Shown here: positions 47,901 to 63,300 of the stretch, piece by piece
Layout of the letters: each line of letters starts with the position of its first letter
How positions within the stretch are numbered: the stretch's first letter is position 1
Origin: Nematostella vectensis
Taxonomy: Eukaryota; Cnidaria; Anthozoa; Actiniaria; Edwardsiidae
DNA: 64,000 bases
Assembly (NCBI RefSeq): GCF_932526225.1
Contig: NC_064038.1
Location: 3,100,001-3,164,000, forward strand
Reading direction: 5' to 3'
Position numbers and translations under genes: made by a program
Notes under the pieces: model-generated
Told to the model about the DNA's origin: nothing
What the model saw: only the letters and a program-made list of their open reading frames with translations
The model's database searches: none

Positions 47901-50900
47901 TTTCTAATTCACTTTTATTCAAGCGTGTCACATTATAACGTCCTTTGGAATAAAGCTGATCGATCAAATTTAGCACCTTATCATATCAGGAAATTGAGAT
48001 GTGATTAAGCCAAAGCTCATTTATAAAAAAAATACTTCGTCTACTATAAAATATTCTAAAGAGGCATTGTTTACGCCGGGTTTCCTATGCTCTTAGATGA
48101 CCGTCATGAGGCTCAATGTGTAGGACTGGTTCCCACTTACGTTACTTCAATTGCTAACAACAAAACAGAACACCAGGGGTGTTTAATCGAAAATATTGCA
48201 ATAACTCTCATATATCAGGCGATGGAATTTAGTGCTTTCTCTCACTTCTCAGACTTTCTTTAACTTCTCAGACTTTCTCTCACTTCTCAGAAATTCTCTC
48301 ACTTAGACTTTTGTTAGGATGACAAGATAGCGGCTGGCTGAGAGTCTTTAACACTGATTTCATACCTTGGCACATCTGCGCCTCTATCGACGGCCATAGC
48401 GCATCCAACTCGGCAGGCGAATTTGCCGAGAAAATGAAGCGATTTTCAGAGGCGAGTTCAGCGAGAGATGCTTGATCTGCGTTACTGTTCACTCCAATCG
48501 CTATCATATTCACTCCAAGATCAGTCAAGGGCTTGGACGCCTTCTTCAGGTCGTCTGCAGTCCCGGTATTTGCGCCCGCAGAGAAAAATATCACGAATCG
48601 AGGATGTCCCTGCCTCATGCCACCTTCCAAGCTGAACAAATCGTTCTTCACCGCCATTGCGGCGAGGTCGTGTCTCCGTGCCTGCACTCCGGTTTTCTGG
48701 ATTCCCTTGATGGCGGTGCGGAGCTTGGCTTCGTCAAAGTTCTGTTTGAAGTTCGCAAGAGTACGTGCTTCTTGGCCGTAGGTTGTAATGCCGAAACGGA
48801 TAGAGTTCTCAGAGTCGGAGAATTGGTTGACAAGTGTAGTGACGAGGCTCTTGGTCTTTGCGAGATCCGCGTCGCTCATTCCGTCTGAGGTGTCAACCGC
48901 CAGCGCCACGTCCATCGTAACGAAACAGTCTAGAATAAACATAACATCGTTTTGCGACATAGAGACACATAAAATGTCGTAACAAAGTATAAGGGTCTAT
49001 TGACGACAGTCTGGGGCATACATATCGCCCTAATTACGCAGGGTGGCTTAACAAAAACATTCCGTTTGTTGGAAGACAACACAACACAACCGACACAACA
49101 AATCACAACACAATGAAACGCAAAGCAACAAACACACACCATGGAGTACAGCAAGTTACTTACTCTTGACTACAGGGCGGCAGATCATGTTGCCACTGGC
49201 GCATCCGCTTTCACAGCAAACTTCGCCCGCTTTACAGTCCTGGTCCACTGCACATTCGTCTGCACCGTCTGTTGAACAGTTGCTGGCGGGTGGCGGGAAA
49301 GCTGGACATTTTCCATAACGTCCTACAATACAAAATGGAAGTTATTTATTTATTTAATTATGATTGAAGTCTTATCAGATGTGCGTCACGCGGAGTGCGT
49401 GACAGATCGCGTGAGTAGCCGTTACGTAGATATAGTTGTCTCCAAAGCAGATAATAAGGAATAACATTTTGAGCAATAACTCGATCTTAAACTTGAAATA
49501 CGATGCGACGCGCATTCATTTCCGTGTACGTAAATCTTTTTGTATTTAGAGTTATTTTAAAGCACTGACAAAAGATCTTGTCAACCACCTACAAACAAAG
49601 TTCTCTACGTTTATTTCAAATTGAAAAAGTCATTACAACTTCCTCAAGCCGATGGAAACGGATTCTTTCTCACACTTGTTATTTTTCAAGAATAACAAAA
49701 TGGTGACTGACGACAGAGACACTTCAGTTATACCTCGTACGCCCTTTTCTGCTGTTTGCTTCATTTTGCTTTACTCAGCGCGCTGCTCTCCTACATAACC
49801 TTTTAAGGTAATGAAAAACTCTGTTTTCTTCTTTATTTCACACCACATTACCAACCTTTGCAAACAGTCTCCACCGTATCCAACAGATTAGCTCCAAGCA
49901 CGTCAGCATTCCCATGGACCAAGAACTTTCGAGTAGGCTGCGACGCCGACAACTTGTACAAGTCCTTATCCGCTCCCTCCAGCGCCAGAACCAGTAGCCT
50001 CACTCCCATGCTCTTCAGCTTAGCAGCCGCCCCTGCGATGACATCATTGGGCACTGACGCTTTACCAGGCACAAACAGGACAAATGTTTTGGGTACGGTT
50101 TGGCGGACACCTCCGAAAACCGTAAACGCGTTATCTGCCGCCAGCTTGATGGCGGATGCGACATCGACGCCGAGACCTGCACTTTGAAGGTTGGAAATCT
50201 CTGATTGGATCTTGTCGCGGTTGTACTCGGTATCAAGGTGAAGCGGCATCTCGGCACGGTCGCCGTACTTGATCAGCCCAACGTGCACTTTACGGTTGTT
50301 GACATTGAATTGGCGCAGCATGGAGCCAAAGATGGACTTGGCGGTCTCTAGCTGGGGCTTGAAAGCGCCAGATGTTGGGATGCCAAACACGATGTCCATA
50401 GGGACATCACAAGCTGAAGACAGAACATTGGAGTTCCGTAAATAAGAGCAACATGGGGACCAACAAAACTCTGCTCATACAATGATATTTAAACAAGGGT
50501 AACATGGATACCTACATAATTCTGCTCATACAATGAAACTCCGTTCACAAGGGCACCGTGGGGCCTACATAATTCTGCTCATACAATAAAACTCCGTTCA
50601 CAAGGGCACCGTGGGGCCTACACAATTCTGCTCATACAATGAAACCCCTTTTACAAGGGCAACTCTGCTCATACAACTGGGCCTCGTTAATAAGAACAAC
50701 GTTCGGATCTTCAAAACTCTCCCCATACAATAATACCTCGTTAATAAGGACAGCGTTGAGACCCAGTTAAAGCACCACTGATCGGAGGCTTGGGCTACCT
50801 TTGGTGGTAAAAAAAGGAAAGAAAAAAACACTTTTTACCCTTAATATCAACAGGTCCAAGGCAAATAGCGTTCGTCAAGGCACGCAAGTGGGGCCGCAAA

Positions 50901-51252
50901 GCATCATAGGAAGACGTCATGAATACATTCTTCTCGACAACATCAGACACGATCTTCTTGATGGCAGGAAGGTCGCCCTGTCCCCCAACGGGCACTGCGT
51001 ACAGACCAACCTTGTCCTGCTTCAGCTTGGAGGCAATGGCAGCGGCTTTAATTGCGTCCGTCATCTTGCCGGATCCGATGATCACCAATCGCTGATGATG
51101 AAAGCGATGAGAGGGCGTGAGATAATAATAATGATAAAGATGGTTTTGAAAATCATGAAAGTAGTGATGATGATGACGAGGTTATGACGCTAATTGGAGT
51201 GGTGTTGATGGTGATGATTGTTGTTGTTGTAGAATCTGATTGTTGATGATAG

Positions 51253-51338
<86 letters not shown>

Positions 51339-51342
51339 GTGG

Positions 51343-51386
<44 letters not shown>

Positions 51387-54300
51387 GTGATGGTGGTGAT
51401 GATGATGATGATGATGACGGTGGTGTTGGTAGAAATGTTGATGGTAATGGGGATGTTGGAGTTGTGGTGGTTATGATAGTGCAGTTGGGGTCGATGGTAA
51501 TGGTGGTGATTTTGCTGGTGGCGATGATAATGATAATGGTGGTGGTAGTGATAGTGACAATGATGATTAGGTAGTGCTGTATTCCAGACCTGGGACTCTC
51601 TTTGCGCTCTACATTCTGGCTCGCGAGCTAGAATGTCGAGCGCTAAAAAAATTCCAGGTCTGGACTAGTAGTGCTGCCGATGATATGATAATGATACTAA
51701 TAATGGTGTCTATTATTGAATTAGACAATAATTATGACAACGCATCAATGATTGTATCAATGAGAATAATGACAACTTGAATGATCATGAAAATAATAAA
51801 AATGGCAAAGATAACATTTCAAGAGGTGGTTTTGTTATCGAGGATTAAAGCTATTTTTATTTATACAACGACAGCATCTGCGCGCGCTCCACGAAACTAG
51901 ATTGTACCGTAAAAAAACATTTTTATTTTTGTATAAAATAAATAGATTGCACGCGAAAATGAGATATATTCGTTAAAGAAATGATTGTGTAAAGCTGATA
52001 ATCATAATAACTGTAATTGTGCGTAGATGTCTCATTTTTCTATGATAATAGTGATGCTTTTATTCAAGTAAAATGCTGATAATTATAATAATAAATAATA
52101 AATCGAACCTTTTTGGACCTCAGACGTGCTCCATTCTGCGTCTTAAACACCTCGTCCAGGGCGTGGCCCAGCCCCCTTCCAATATCAGGGGCATCCCCCC
52201 CTTGAAAAGTGGCGAACTCTATCCTTGACTTGATACCATCTTTACTCAGAGCCCCTCCTTTCAGCGTGTTGAACATAAAGTCGATCTTTGTGCTTTTACC
52301 AGACGTGATCACGGCGAACTTGGTATCTCCAATGTTGAAGGCATCCACAAGCTGACCAGCGAAGGTTTTCACCTTATTGAATCCGTCTAATCCGACCGCA
52401 TTTGAAGAGTCCAGAACCAAAGTGATGTCGAACTTCCCTGCGCATTCTGCAGGTGGAAAAAAGACTCGAAAGACGAAAAAGAAGTTGCGAACAGGAATAA
52501 AACTCCAAAGAGTGCTGTCTGTTACAATGTCTCGAGAACAGCCCTGAAATAACAGGTATGAAGTCTGCATTGTGACATACTTACATGTTGCATTCAGGTA
52601 TTCGATCCTTTGGAATCTAGACCTGATATGATATCTGAAAGTCGATAAGCGGTGCAAGAGTGCAGTGCTGTGGTGCGAGGGAAAGGTGCAGTTGTGCAAG
52701 CGTGCATGTGCTTTTAGGTAAGCAATAAGGGTTATCAAAGCCAGGCCAAACAACCGCGTGTAATTGTTAAAAAAGTCTCCGGCTCTGGACTTTCCGCAGC
52801 CATTTGCTCTGGTTTTTAGGGACAGTAACGAAAACATATATGATAAAAGAATTCAAATTGTCTTTAGCCAAGTCGATCAAATATTACAGAAACTGGATCA
52901 AAACATTCGTCATCGGAAAATTTTAAGATGAAATAACAGGTGTATACATATTTACACCCGCAATATGCCTTCGTAGCGCTGTTCTCTAATAAGTCAGCGC
53001 TTTTTAAATAAACTAGTTACTCAAGACGCTTTCTGCGCATGCGTACCATTTGGAGGCTCTCTGCACACGGTTCTCCCGCATCCGTCAGCGCAGCACCTCG
53101 TCTCACCCGGGCAGTCCCAGTCGTTCTCTTTCTCGCTCCTTCCTTCTTTCCCCGCCACCGAGTCACCGCAAGGTATATCTGATGCTGGGATCTCTGACCC
53201 ACACTCGGCGCTCTTAGCTGGTGGACACTGGCCGGGCTTAACTGAAACGTTAGGCTTGAGTAAGAAAAAATCTACAATGCCCATCCAAAATATCCCTGAA
53301 GCCCGACCTTCCATCAATTGGCCTGACGCAGAGAACTCGTGGTGGGATGCCTCATGGGGGCGTGTTTTCATTTGCCAATTTCGGTAGCGAAGTTGTGGTG
53401 CGACACGCGCTACCGTGGCCACGAAAACAAAGTCAAATTAACATGAGAGATTCCCTGTTTCGATTAACACGTGTCTCACTGTGTTCCGATGTGTACCGAA
53501 GAAATTCTTTGCCCAAGCTGATTGGCTAGTGATATTGATGCCAATCACATCTTCATTGGCTTACTTCACAAAACTGTCAAGGTTGCCACGGTAGCGCGCG
53601 TCGTATCAGATAGCACGTTTCTCGTATCCCCATTGGCTTACTTCACAAAACTGTCAAGGTTGCCACGGTAGCGCGCGTCGTATCAGATAGCACGTTTCTC
53701 GTATCCCCATTGGCTTACTTCACAAAACTGTCAAGGTTGCCACGGTAGCGCGCGTCGTATCAGATAGCACGTTTCTCGTATCCCCATTGGCTTACTTCAC
53801 AAAACTGTCAAGGTTGCCACGGTAGCGCGCGTCGTATCAGATAGCACGTTTCTCGTATCCCCATTGGCTTACTTCACAAAACTGTCAAGGTGGCCACAGT
53901 AACATGCGTCGCATTGTAAAGTTTATTTCTGCATTTCTTAATTTTAAGAAAGCAGTTTAGTACTAGAGAGTCGATTACTCGAGTTTACAAGATTTTAAAG
54001 ATTGTAGTAAATGATCGCAAATCAAGTTATTCTTGGAAATGGCACAGGGAGCCCAAGTTCATAGTTTCAGCTTTTTTTTAGTTTTATCAAAACTTCACCT
54101 AGCTGTTAGAAGTGATAAATGACTCGTTACAGAGCATTGTGTAGTTTAAGGCAGAGTCGGTCAATTTTTACGAAACGCAGGGAGGAGTAAAGTGGTCGCT
54201 TGTAATAGCTAGATAAACGATATGCGTTTTTACTGTAAATTTCCCACAATTCTAAAGAACTACGAGCTGTGATATTGGGCTCCCTGTGGATAATGGTTGT

Positions 54301-57300
54301 GACTTACCTGAGCATAGCTCTTTTTCCACACGTGACCAGAGAGTCTTTAGCTCCTCGGGAGAAGACGCCTTGAACGCTAATCGATCCTCACTTGCCAGTG
54401 AAGTAAGGAACGCCGTTTCTACATTGCTATTGATGCCGACCGACACAATCTTAACGCCGAGCTCTCGTAACCCCTTTGATGCTGTCGCCAAATCTTCGGA
54501 ATCGGGCGAGGAGTCTCCGGCGGTAATCACGATGACGTGCCGTGGGTGGCCTTGTCTCATCCCTCCTTCCAAGCTGAATATATCTCTCTTGATCTGCTTC
54601 AAAGCGACATCGATCCTTCTAGAGGGTTCTGCACTCTTCTTAATGTCTTTAATAAGTTGCCGGATTTGTGAGTCTGTTTTAAGGCCGTTGAAGTTGGCGA
54701 GTGTTTGGGAAGAGTCGGCAAATTGAAGGACGCCGTAATGAATGCTGTTCTCGGCGCTTGAGATCGAGTTTACTACCTGAGTAGCGAACTTCTTCTCTGC
54801 TTCGAGGTCCTCGTCAGAGACGCTTGCTGAGTTGTCGATAGCAATGGCGACATCCATGGTTACGAAACAATCTACGGAGTCACAAATACAAGGATGAGTC
54901 ATTTACGTTAGTTTAAATAAAAGAACGAACATGTAACACGGGACTTGCGCTAAAAGATCACGTGATTGTTTGCGGTTGGCAAACTAGCGCGCGCCCAGGC
55001 TTTAAGCGGCAAAATAACAGCAACAAAAACAACCTATTTAGCGCTTAGGAAAATAGCCAGAATGTTTTTCAGAAAGGGTTTAGTTTTATTTAGATTTTTT
55101 CCGTCGTTCTCTTGTGACGGGAGCAGTGATTTCTGTGATTGTTTTGGTTTGAATTTGCCACCCAGAAATGTCACGGGATCTACATTTCCCATGTTTCTCT
55201 GAGTGTTCAATTAAGATACGAGAAATGGTCCATTCTCAGAGTAGTTCGAGTACAAAAGCGAGGCCTCGACAGGTTGGAGTTGGTTAACAGCCGTTTTTAT
55301 ATGAAGAGAGCATATTCGGTGTCCTAATAATAATGCCCTTAGAATAATCCGGTTTAAGATGACCACCTACATTATATATCCAAAACAGCACCTCTATATG
55401 ACGAACAAATTCAGTGCTCATACGGTTAATTTGCTTTGAATAATCCTGATTAAGGAGAACAGTTACTCTTGACCACCCACATTGTACAGTATATCCAAAA
55501 CAGAACCTCTATATGAAGAACAAATTCATGGCCCATACGGTTAATTTGTTTTTAATAAACCTGGTTAAGGAGAACACTTACTCTTGACTTGCGGTCTGCA
55601 CTCCCTGGCACAGCCTCCAACACAGCAGACGTCGTCGCCCTGGCACTCTCCGTCGGTCGCGCACTCGTCTTTCGCCTCGGGTGGGCACTCTGGAGGTGCA
55701 GGAGGTGGGTACGCGGGACACTTGCCGTAACGAGCTAGATGAAACAAAAACAGCACGCGTCTACAAACAAGGTGTAGTGTGATCTGCATAGGCATTGTGG
55801 AAACTATAAAAAAACGTCTTTATTTTGATGGAAAAAGAAACAAAAGTGAAAAAAATGAACTTCTCCCTCGAATATTCAAATGATTTATAAATCGCTTCGT
55901 GCGCTTTTTTATTTATCTACCTCAGGTAGATAAAACCCCTCTAAACTGTAAAAAGTCTAAAGAGCACTATTCCGTCACACCTTTGTGAAACATAAAGAAA
56001 CCTGAAAATACACATAAAAAGCGAGAAATGCTGAGAAAATCTGAGAAATGCATCTCCAAAATAAGCAGACGCAAACGGATCCCTGCTCATACTCGGTATA
56101 AGGCTAGAATGACTTAATAATGGCAGCTCTGAGGCTTCCCAGGGTCGTAGCAGGGGGTGGGCCGTGGGGGCATGCGCCCCCCCCCCCCCCCCCCAAAAAA
56201 AAATCAGAAACAGAAGGAAATGACCAGTAGGGGCATGTGCCCCCCCCCCCCAAATATTTTCTTAATGTTTCTGTATTTTGCACCCCCCCCCCCCCCCCAA
56301 TCGTACGTGGCCTGCTACGGCCCTGCTTTCCAATGCACCTTTGCAAATGGTTTCCACTGCATCGTACACCTGGGCGCCGACTTCGTCAAACCCCCCGTGC
56401 AACAGATGCTTCCTGGGTGGCTGGGTTGAGAGCGTAGAGAAGGCCGCCTTGTCCACCCTATCCTTGATCCCTACGATCATCAGGCGCACGCCAATGGACT
56501 TGAGTTTCTTGACGGCTGCTTCTATGGCATCCCGAGGGGTGTCCGCCTTGTCTGGGACATAAAGGACGAAGGTCTTGGGCGCCGTTTGACGCACCCCCCC
56601 GAACATCGTGAAAGCGTGGTCTGTGGCAACTCGCAGGGCGGCGCCAATGTTGAAGCCGCTGCCTGAAGAAGAGGGAAATGGAAATGCAATTTGATAAAAA
56701 TTAGAAAACAGCTTACCGGAGGCCAACATCGAATGCTGTCGAGGAAACTTTAGAATTTGAAAGAAACACCCCTAACTTACCCGGTTTTAATGACTCCTAA
56801 CTTAGAATAGAGCCTTGAATACGGATAGGACCTTAACTTAAAATAGAGCTTTGAATACGAATAGAAAGAACGCAGAAATAAATAAAGTCCGATGAATATT
56901 CCCCGAACCGTTGAAATCTACCGCCAACCTCATTTAGATCCGTAGAGCGGGATAAGTAGCATCACAGTTTTCCAGAGTTTTCTCAAAGCGACTTCTATAT
57001 CAATCAAGTAACTTATATCCTTCCGCCAGCCCTAATAGGCGTCACACCAATATCCCAAGAGATAAACGCCACAGCGTCTAAACAAGCTATGTTTTTTCAT
57101 ACATTGACAGGACACTGGGGAGAAAATGGCGGTCAGAAGGGAATAAGAAGTATCGCAGTTATCCAACACTTCAGCTGCAAAGAGTGTTATTAGATTTGTC
57201 AATCTATTTATCCTTACCAGAAGGTTTTAGGTTCTCGATAGTCTCGATGAGCTTGTTCTTGTCGTATGCCTTGTCTAGAGCCACAGCCAAGCGCGCATTG

Positions 57301-60300
57301 TTGCTGTACGGGACGAGACCCACATGGGTCAAGCGGTTGGACACGCCAAACTGCTTCGTCATGCTCGTGAAGAAGTCCTTGACTTTGTCGAAGTCTGGGC
57401 CGAGTGAGTTCGACACAGGGATACCATACACAACATCCATAGGGATTTTGCATTCTGTAAGATGCATTTAGGGGCATTTAGGGGCATTTAGAAAACGGGA
57501 AATCCTAAAATGGTGATGAAGAAGGGGAAACAAGAAGGTGAAAAGGGGAGAGAAGTTTTAGGAAAAAGAAAGAAAAAGTGAAAAACAACACCACAAACAA
57601 CAATTCTATGCAAAGTAATGTTATGAGACGAACCAGTATGCAAAATAACAACAATGCGTAATAAAAATCGATACGAAAAAAAAACAATGGTATGGATAAA
57701 CAATGCTACAAATACATTGGTATGTATTATGAAAAAAGAAATATAAAGAAAAAAAATAACAAAATTTAAGGTGTATGTGGTGCTCTTTAACACCAAACAT
57801 AAAACACAATAAAAGGATAGTTTTTTAAAGAGAATAGAAGTCTTTTGTTTAAAACAATTAGAAAATAATGTTAGAGGCCAAGCTGTAATCAGCTAGTACG
57901 GGAGCTGGTACCTTTCAATTTTTCAGCACCATCACAGATCGTTTTCGTCAGCGAGCGCAGGTGGGGCCGCAATGCATCATAGGATGACGTCATAAACACG
58001 TTGTTGTCGACGATGTGTGAGACGATCTTCTTGAGCGCCGGGATGTCTGGGTTCTCCCCAACTGGGACAGCGAATACGTCCACTTGGGCTTGCTTGAGGG
58101 CTCCTGCCAGTCGAGCAGCCTTCGCGGGGTTCTGGAACTTTCCGGTGCTAATGATGACCAGAGACTACGAGAGCAAACAAACAAAATAAATACAATCAAC
58201 AATTCTGGTACATCTAAATAATATATTAACAATCAAGAATACTAAAACTGCCGCATTAATTCGAAAGAATTAAGAATACTATAAAATACCATATTGCAAC
58301 AGACAACACCCCCAACAAGAAAACGTTTTGAGGGAAAGGTACCGATGACTCTTAGTTTATCTTTTCAGAGATTTTCTCCATTGAACAAAGATGGTCACAT
58401 TCACTTTTCTCTTCTGATTACAAGTCATAAAGATTACGAAGCACCTGCGGTACGGCAACCTTACCTTGTGTGTTTTCTCTTAGCAAAGAATTTTGTATTT
58501 TGCAAAGTATTTGATAATATATTGAAACAAAGTTCTTATTCCTCTATTGCAACTAAACCATTATTCTAATAACCAAGAAAAGGGGATTGTTTTAGCTCAA
58601 AGCGATTTCTGGATCAATCAAGTAACTTTTCTGACAAACGCCACCCTGAATACAGTAGTTATATATCAGCACCAACATATAAGCACCAGGAAATGAAGAA
58701 CCTGTTAGGCTAAAATTTTGTAACTTATACACCATTCATATAAGAACTTTACAGTAAATGTATAAGAAATTGTCCACAAATGTGAAGGCTAACTTTGTAA
58801 ATAGCAGGTTCTCATATGTGGGGTGCTACTGTAGACGTAACAGCTAGATCCCGAGAAGTAAACGCCACAGCATGTAAACAAGCAAATATTATTTACAACA
58901 CTTTGGCACGGACAAGAAAATGGCGGCGTCAGAGATCTATTACCTTGTTAGCACTTGGTCTCATCTCTCTGTCAGTGTACACCTCCTTGACGGCGACCTC
59001 AAGCGCATCCGCTGTCGACGAGGCTCCACCCCCTCCAAACCTCACCCTGTCAATCGCGTTTTTCACCTGGACGTTAAAGTAGTTAATCTCGTAAGACATA
59101 TGGTGGATTGTAAACAAAGAACTTGTCATTTTGAAATAACTGTACAAGCTCCATAGTGAAAAGGAAATGAAAAAAAGAAAGGTCATTATCTAGCTTTCCC
59201 GGCGAATGTCAATGGAGCGGTAATCTCTTGTTTTCCTAAATGGTCTGAAAGAGCCTTGGCGAGCGCACGGGAAGCCTTTGATGTTCTATAACGTTATAGC
59301 CTGGATCTAGCCTTTTCAAGATGGCTGTCCGCGAAAATACCAAATATAATACAGTATACGCAAGTTCCAAATATGGTATGTCACATGGCCGAGCGAGCTG
59401 GGAAAACGACGTTGAAAACTTAAAAAAGTGCAGGGTCTACACTTACCTTGTCGCTATTGACTCCGGAAATCCCTGTGAGCTTGAGGTCAAGCTTGGGTTT
59501 CTCGCCATACGAGATGAGAGACACACGCGTACCCATATCACCGACATTAAACGCATCGACCAGGTTCTTAGCGAACGTCTGCACCTTCTTAAATCCTTTC
59601 TCAGTGACGTCATCAGAGGTATCCAATAGCAGCGTGAGATCGAACTGACCGTTACAGACTGAGGACAAAAATAAAGACTTCGACAACAAACATTAAACGT
59701 AGAAAAATACGAAGGGGGGGGGGGGGGGGGTGCAGGTGCTCATTAGTTTTTAGAGATAATGTTATTTTGTCTTACAGTATCTCAATTTTGAATATAATTT
59801 GTTGTACCTGAACAAAATACACTAAAATGATACTATATCAATTGAAGGAGTTTACAAGTGACGTTGATTTGTTGTTCGAAGGCTTTTCTTAGATCCCTGA
59901 CTGGCTAAAAGCGCTCACCGGCTGTTCAGATTGATCGCACTTGAAGTTATTTGTGTTGGTTAAGGTCACGTGTTGATGCATTACGAGAAGTCTAAGGGCA
60001 AAATTTGAAAAAGAAGGTAAAAAATAAAAACCCGCGTTTTTGTGGCTCTCCAGCTCATTTCGCTTCTGATTCAAATATTCCCCTACGACGTAGTAGTCAG
60101 GATGTCAGTTCTTAGATGTTAAGAGTCATCATAAAAAGACGATGAAAGAAAGAACAAACCTTTTGGCGACTACAAATAAATGGAATATATGTGTTTTAAG
60201 CCTGTTTAACCCTATACCTTGATTCGGCTACGTGTTGATGCCTCACAATATGTCACTCAATACAATGCAAGCAACTTAAGGTAACGCTTTATATAATTTC

Positions 60301-63300
60301 TTAACAAAACGTCACAGAAAATGCATATGTCGAGAAACGTTTAAAGATGTGCAACGCAATTCATATGGAACGGTCATGACACGCCACTCACGCAATCTCT
60401 CACAATCAAAGTTAAAACTGTGAACTCAACGTATCACCTGCATGTCACACAACCCTTCAACATCCGTCACGCATTGTTTCAAACACTTTACGCCGAATCA
60501 CGTGATCATTACCGTTTGGAGGTTCCTTGCAGACCGAGTGGCATCCATCGTCGCTCTTGCAGCACCTTTGTTCTCCAGGGCAATCCCAATCGTTTTCTTT
60601 GTCGGTCCTGCCTTCTTTACCCGCCACAGACTCGCCGCACGGGATCTCTTCAGGGGGGGCATCTCCGCAGGATCCGCCCGAGGGAGGGGAGGGTGGACAC
60701 TTGCCAGGCTTTGCTAAAATATTTAGTTAGAGTGTTTGATTAACTTTCATAATATAGGCGGGTATGTTTTTTAGTGTATACTATCAGGAGGGTCAAAACG
60801 AAAATGGCAACACGCCAAAACGCGGCTGTTTTGCTTTTCCGTAGATCGGTAAGAAGCGTGTTTTTCAAAAACATGAACGGAATTACGCGTTCCCTAGAGG
60901 TTCACTCAGGCCTATATATTTAGCTAATTACATTCGCCTTTCACTTGACCTTACCAGTTTGCATAACGCGTCGTTTTTCCCGGGGTTATTTTCCCCAGTT
61001 TTCTGCTAGCTGATACATGAACATGTTTGCATATTTTGCATTACGCCCCACCTATGGGTAGGGCGCCATCTATCATACTCCTTATGACCTATGTCGTGCG
61101 CCATCCATCATACTCTTTATGACCTATGTCGTGCGCCATCTATCGTACTCCTTATGGCCTATGTCGTGCACCATCTATCATACTCCTTATGACCTATGTC
61201 GAGATTAAGCACAGAATACCCCCACCTATGGGTAGGGCGCCGTCTATTATACTCCTTATAACCTATGTCGTGCGCCATCTATTATACACCTTATGACCTA
61301 TGTCGTCTCATAATAGACTCACGTGAACACATTTGCTTCTCGATATCATTCCACAATGTTCTGAAGTCTTCAGGTTTGTTTGCAGTAAACTTGAGATTAG
61401 GCTCGGTCGCAAGCTGCCTCAGTGTATCATCGCCCACGCCGGCATTAGTACCGACTGCAATTATCTTTACGCCAATATCAGTAAGCTCCTTAGACGCTTT
61501 CGCTAATTCTGCTGAGACCGCGGCACTTGCACCGGAAGTGATAACGATAGCAAAACGGGGTCTCCCTTGGCGCATGCGTCCTTCAAGGCTGAAGATATCT
61601 TTCCTGATACCCTTGAGTGCTGTGTCAAACTTTCTGTCGCCATCTGGAAATAAGATTGAAATGTTGTCATTGTTTTGTAGAACATAAAAGCTTACAAGAA
61701 TTCCATCTTCTGACACTGTTGAGGATGGTGATACTTGGAAATGTAAGCTATAAAAGGTAAAATATAACCTAAAATTATTTCGTCACATCACATCAGGTCA
61801 TATCTTTACGATATCTTGTGGAAATTCTAACTAAAAAACCAGCCGCAAATTATCTAAAGAGAGTTAATTCTTATCAAAGTTGTTTGATCTAAAAAACCAA
61901 ACGCCCCATGAGTCAACTGGTGAGCCAGCTCGTGAATGCAAATGCATTTTCCTAGTTAATGTCTGGATAATGAACTATATTGTATACAGTCTAATAAAAA
62001 AGTATAAGCACATAAAGAAGGCTGTAAGCTGATGCTTGTTAGCCAGTCATATAAATAGACAGAGACAGGCACATTTTTACCATACCCAGCTTTTGCATGC
62101 CCTTGATAAGGTCGCGGAGTTTCGCTTCAGACGCGAATTTCTGGAATGACGTCAATGTTTTGGTCTCTGCGCCGAATTGCAGGACGCCAAAATGGATGCT
62201 GTTCTCGGAATCTGAATTGGAGTTGACGATGCGTGTGACGAAGTTCTTCACATTTTCAAATTCGTCATCCGGGACACTAGCGCTTGAGTCCACCGCAATG
62301 GCGATATCCATGGCGACAAAGCAATCTGAAAATGAATGAAAACGTTTGTGTCTACCGGCTGCCATTTTGTCATATTGGAAGTCAAAGCTGAAAGGTGAAA
62401 GCAAAATTGAAAGCGCGAGAAGACCAAACCAGCTACTTGGGAGAGCTATTGCGTTTTTAAAATTAAATTGGCTAAATGAAGTATCATTTTTTAGCAGCTA
62501 ATTAGATATTTTAGGATTCCTCGTAATTTGTCTCCAAGATGAATGAAAAGAAAGAGGCGTCTGACTAGGACATCTAAATCGTAAGCTCTATTTCAAATAG
62601 ACGCTCTTTTTCAAAAGATCTTATCAAATCGACCACTTAAAAGTGATACCACGGCAAATGGAAAATCTATATCAAGAACGAACCTCATAAAGCCGACCAC
62701 TTACTCTTGACTCGAGGTCTGCACTCCCTCCCGCACCCTCCGGCACAGCAGACGTCCTCGGGCCCTTCGCAGTCCTCGTCCACGGAGCACTCGTCGTCTT
62801 GGTCAGGCGGACACTCGGCAGGTTTTGGTGGAGGGAAGGCTGGGCACTTGCCATACTTGGCTAGAGAATACACCAAGATACATTCACACAGTCATACAAT
62901 CACAAAGGTAACGTGATGAAGTCTCGGGCTCACTAAAGCCATTCTGGTCAGCCGGTGGCGTTTTTTTAGAAGTGTAGAACCTTTGGCTCTCTACAAAACC
63001 TCTATAAAACCTTTGGCTTTCTCTTTGGCTCTGTACGGAAACCTCAACCGACAAAAGACAGAAGCATCAGCTGAATCCGCGCAATTCAACAGGCCAACAG
63101 CTTTAAATTATCAGTCACAAGTTTAGAGATACCTCCAACAGACACACTGCTTTACAATTTTGAAATAGATGTTGCGTTGTACGTACGAAATCATCGGAAA
63201 TTGTTACATAATCGACCGGAAGTAAACGGGTGCCAGTACCTGTTCAATTCTTCGTCTTCTCGGTTAAGGACGTTGAGACAAAGGTCAAGTCTCACCGCAC

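Noticed and set aside
54286-54726. Plus-strand frames over the VWA exons (also 48472-48888, 49858-50187, 61265-61687)
   Set aside because: Antisense shadows of conserved VWA exons; codon structure and splice phases support the minus strand only.
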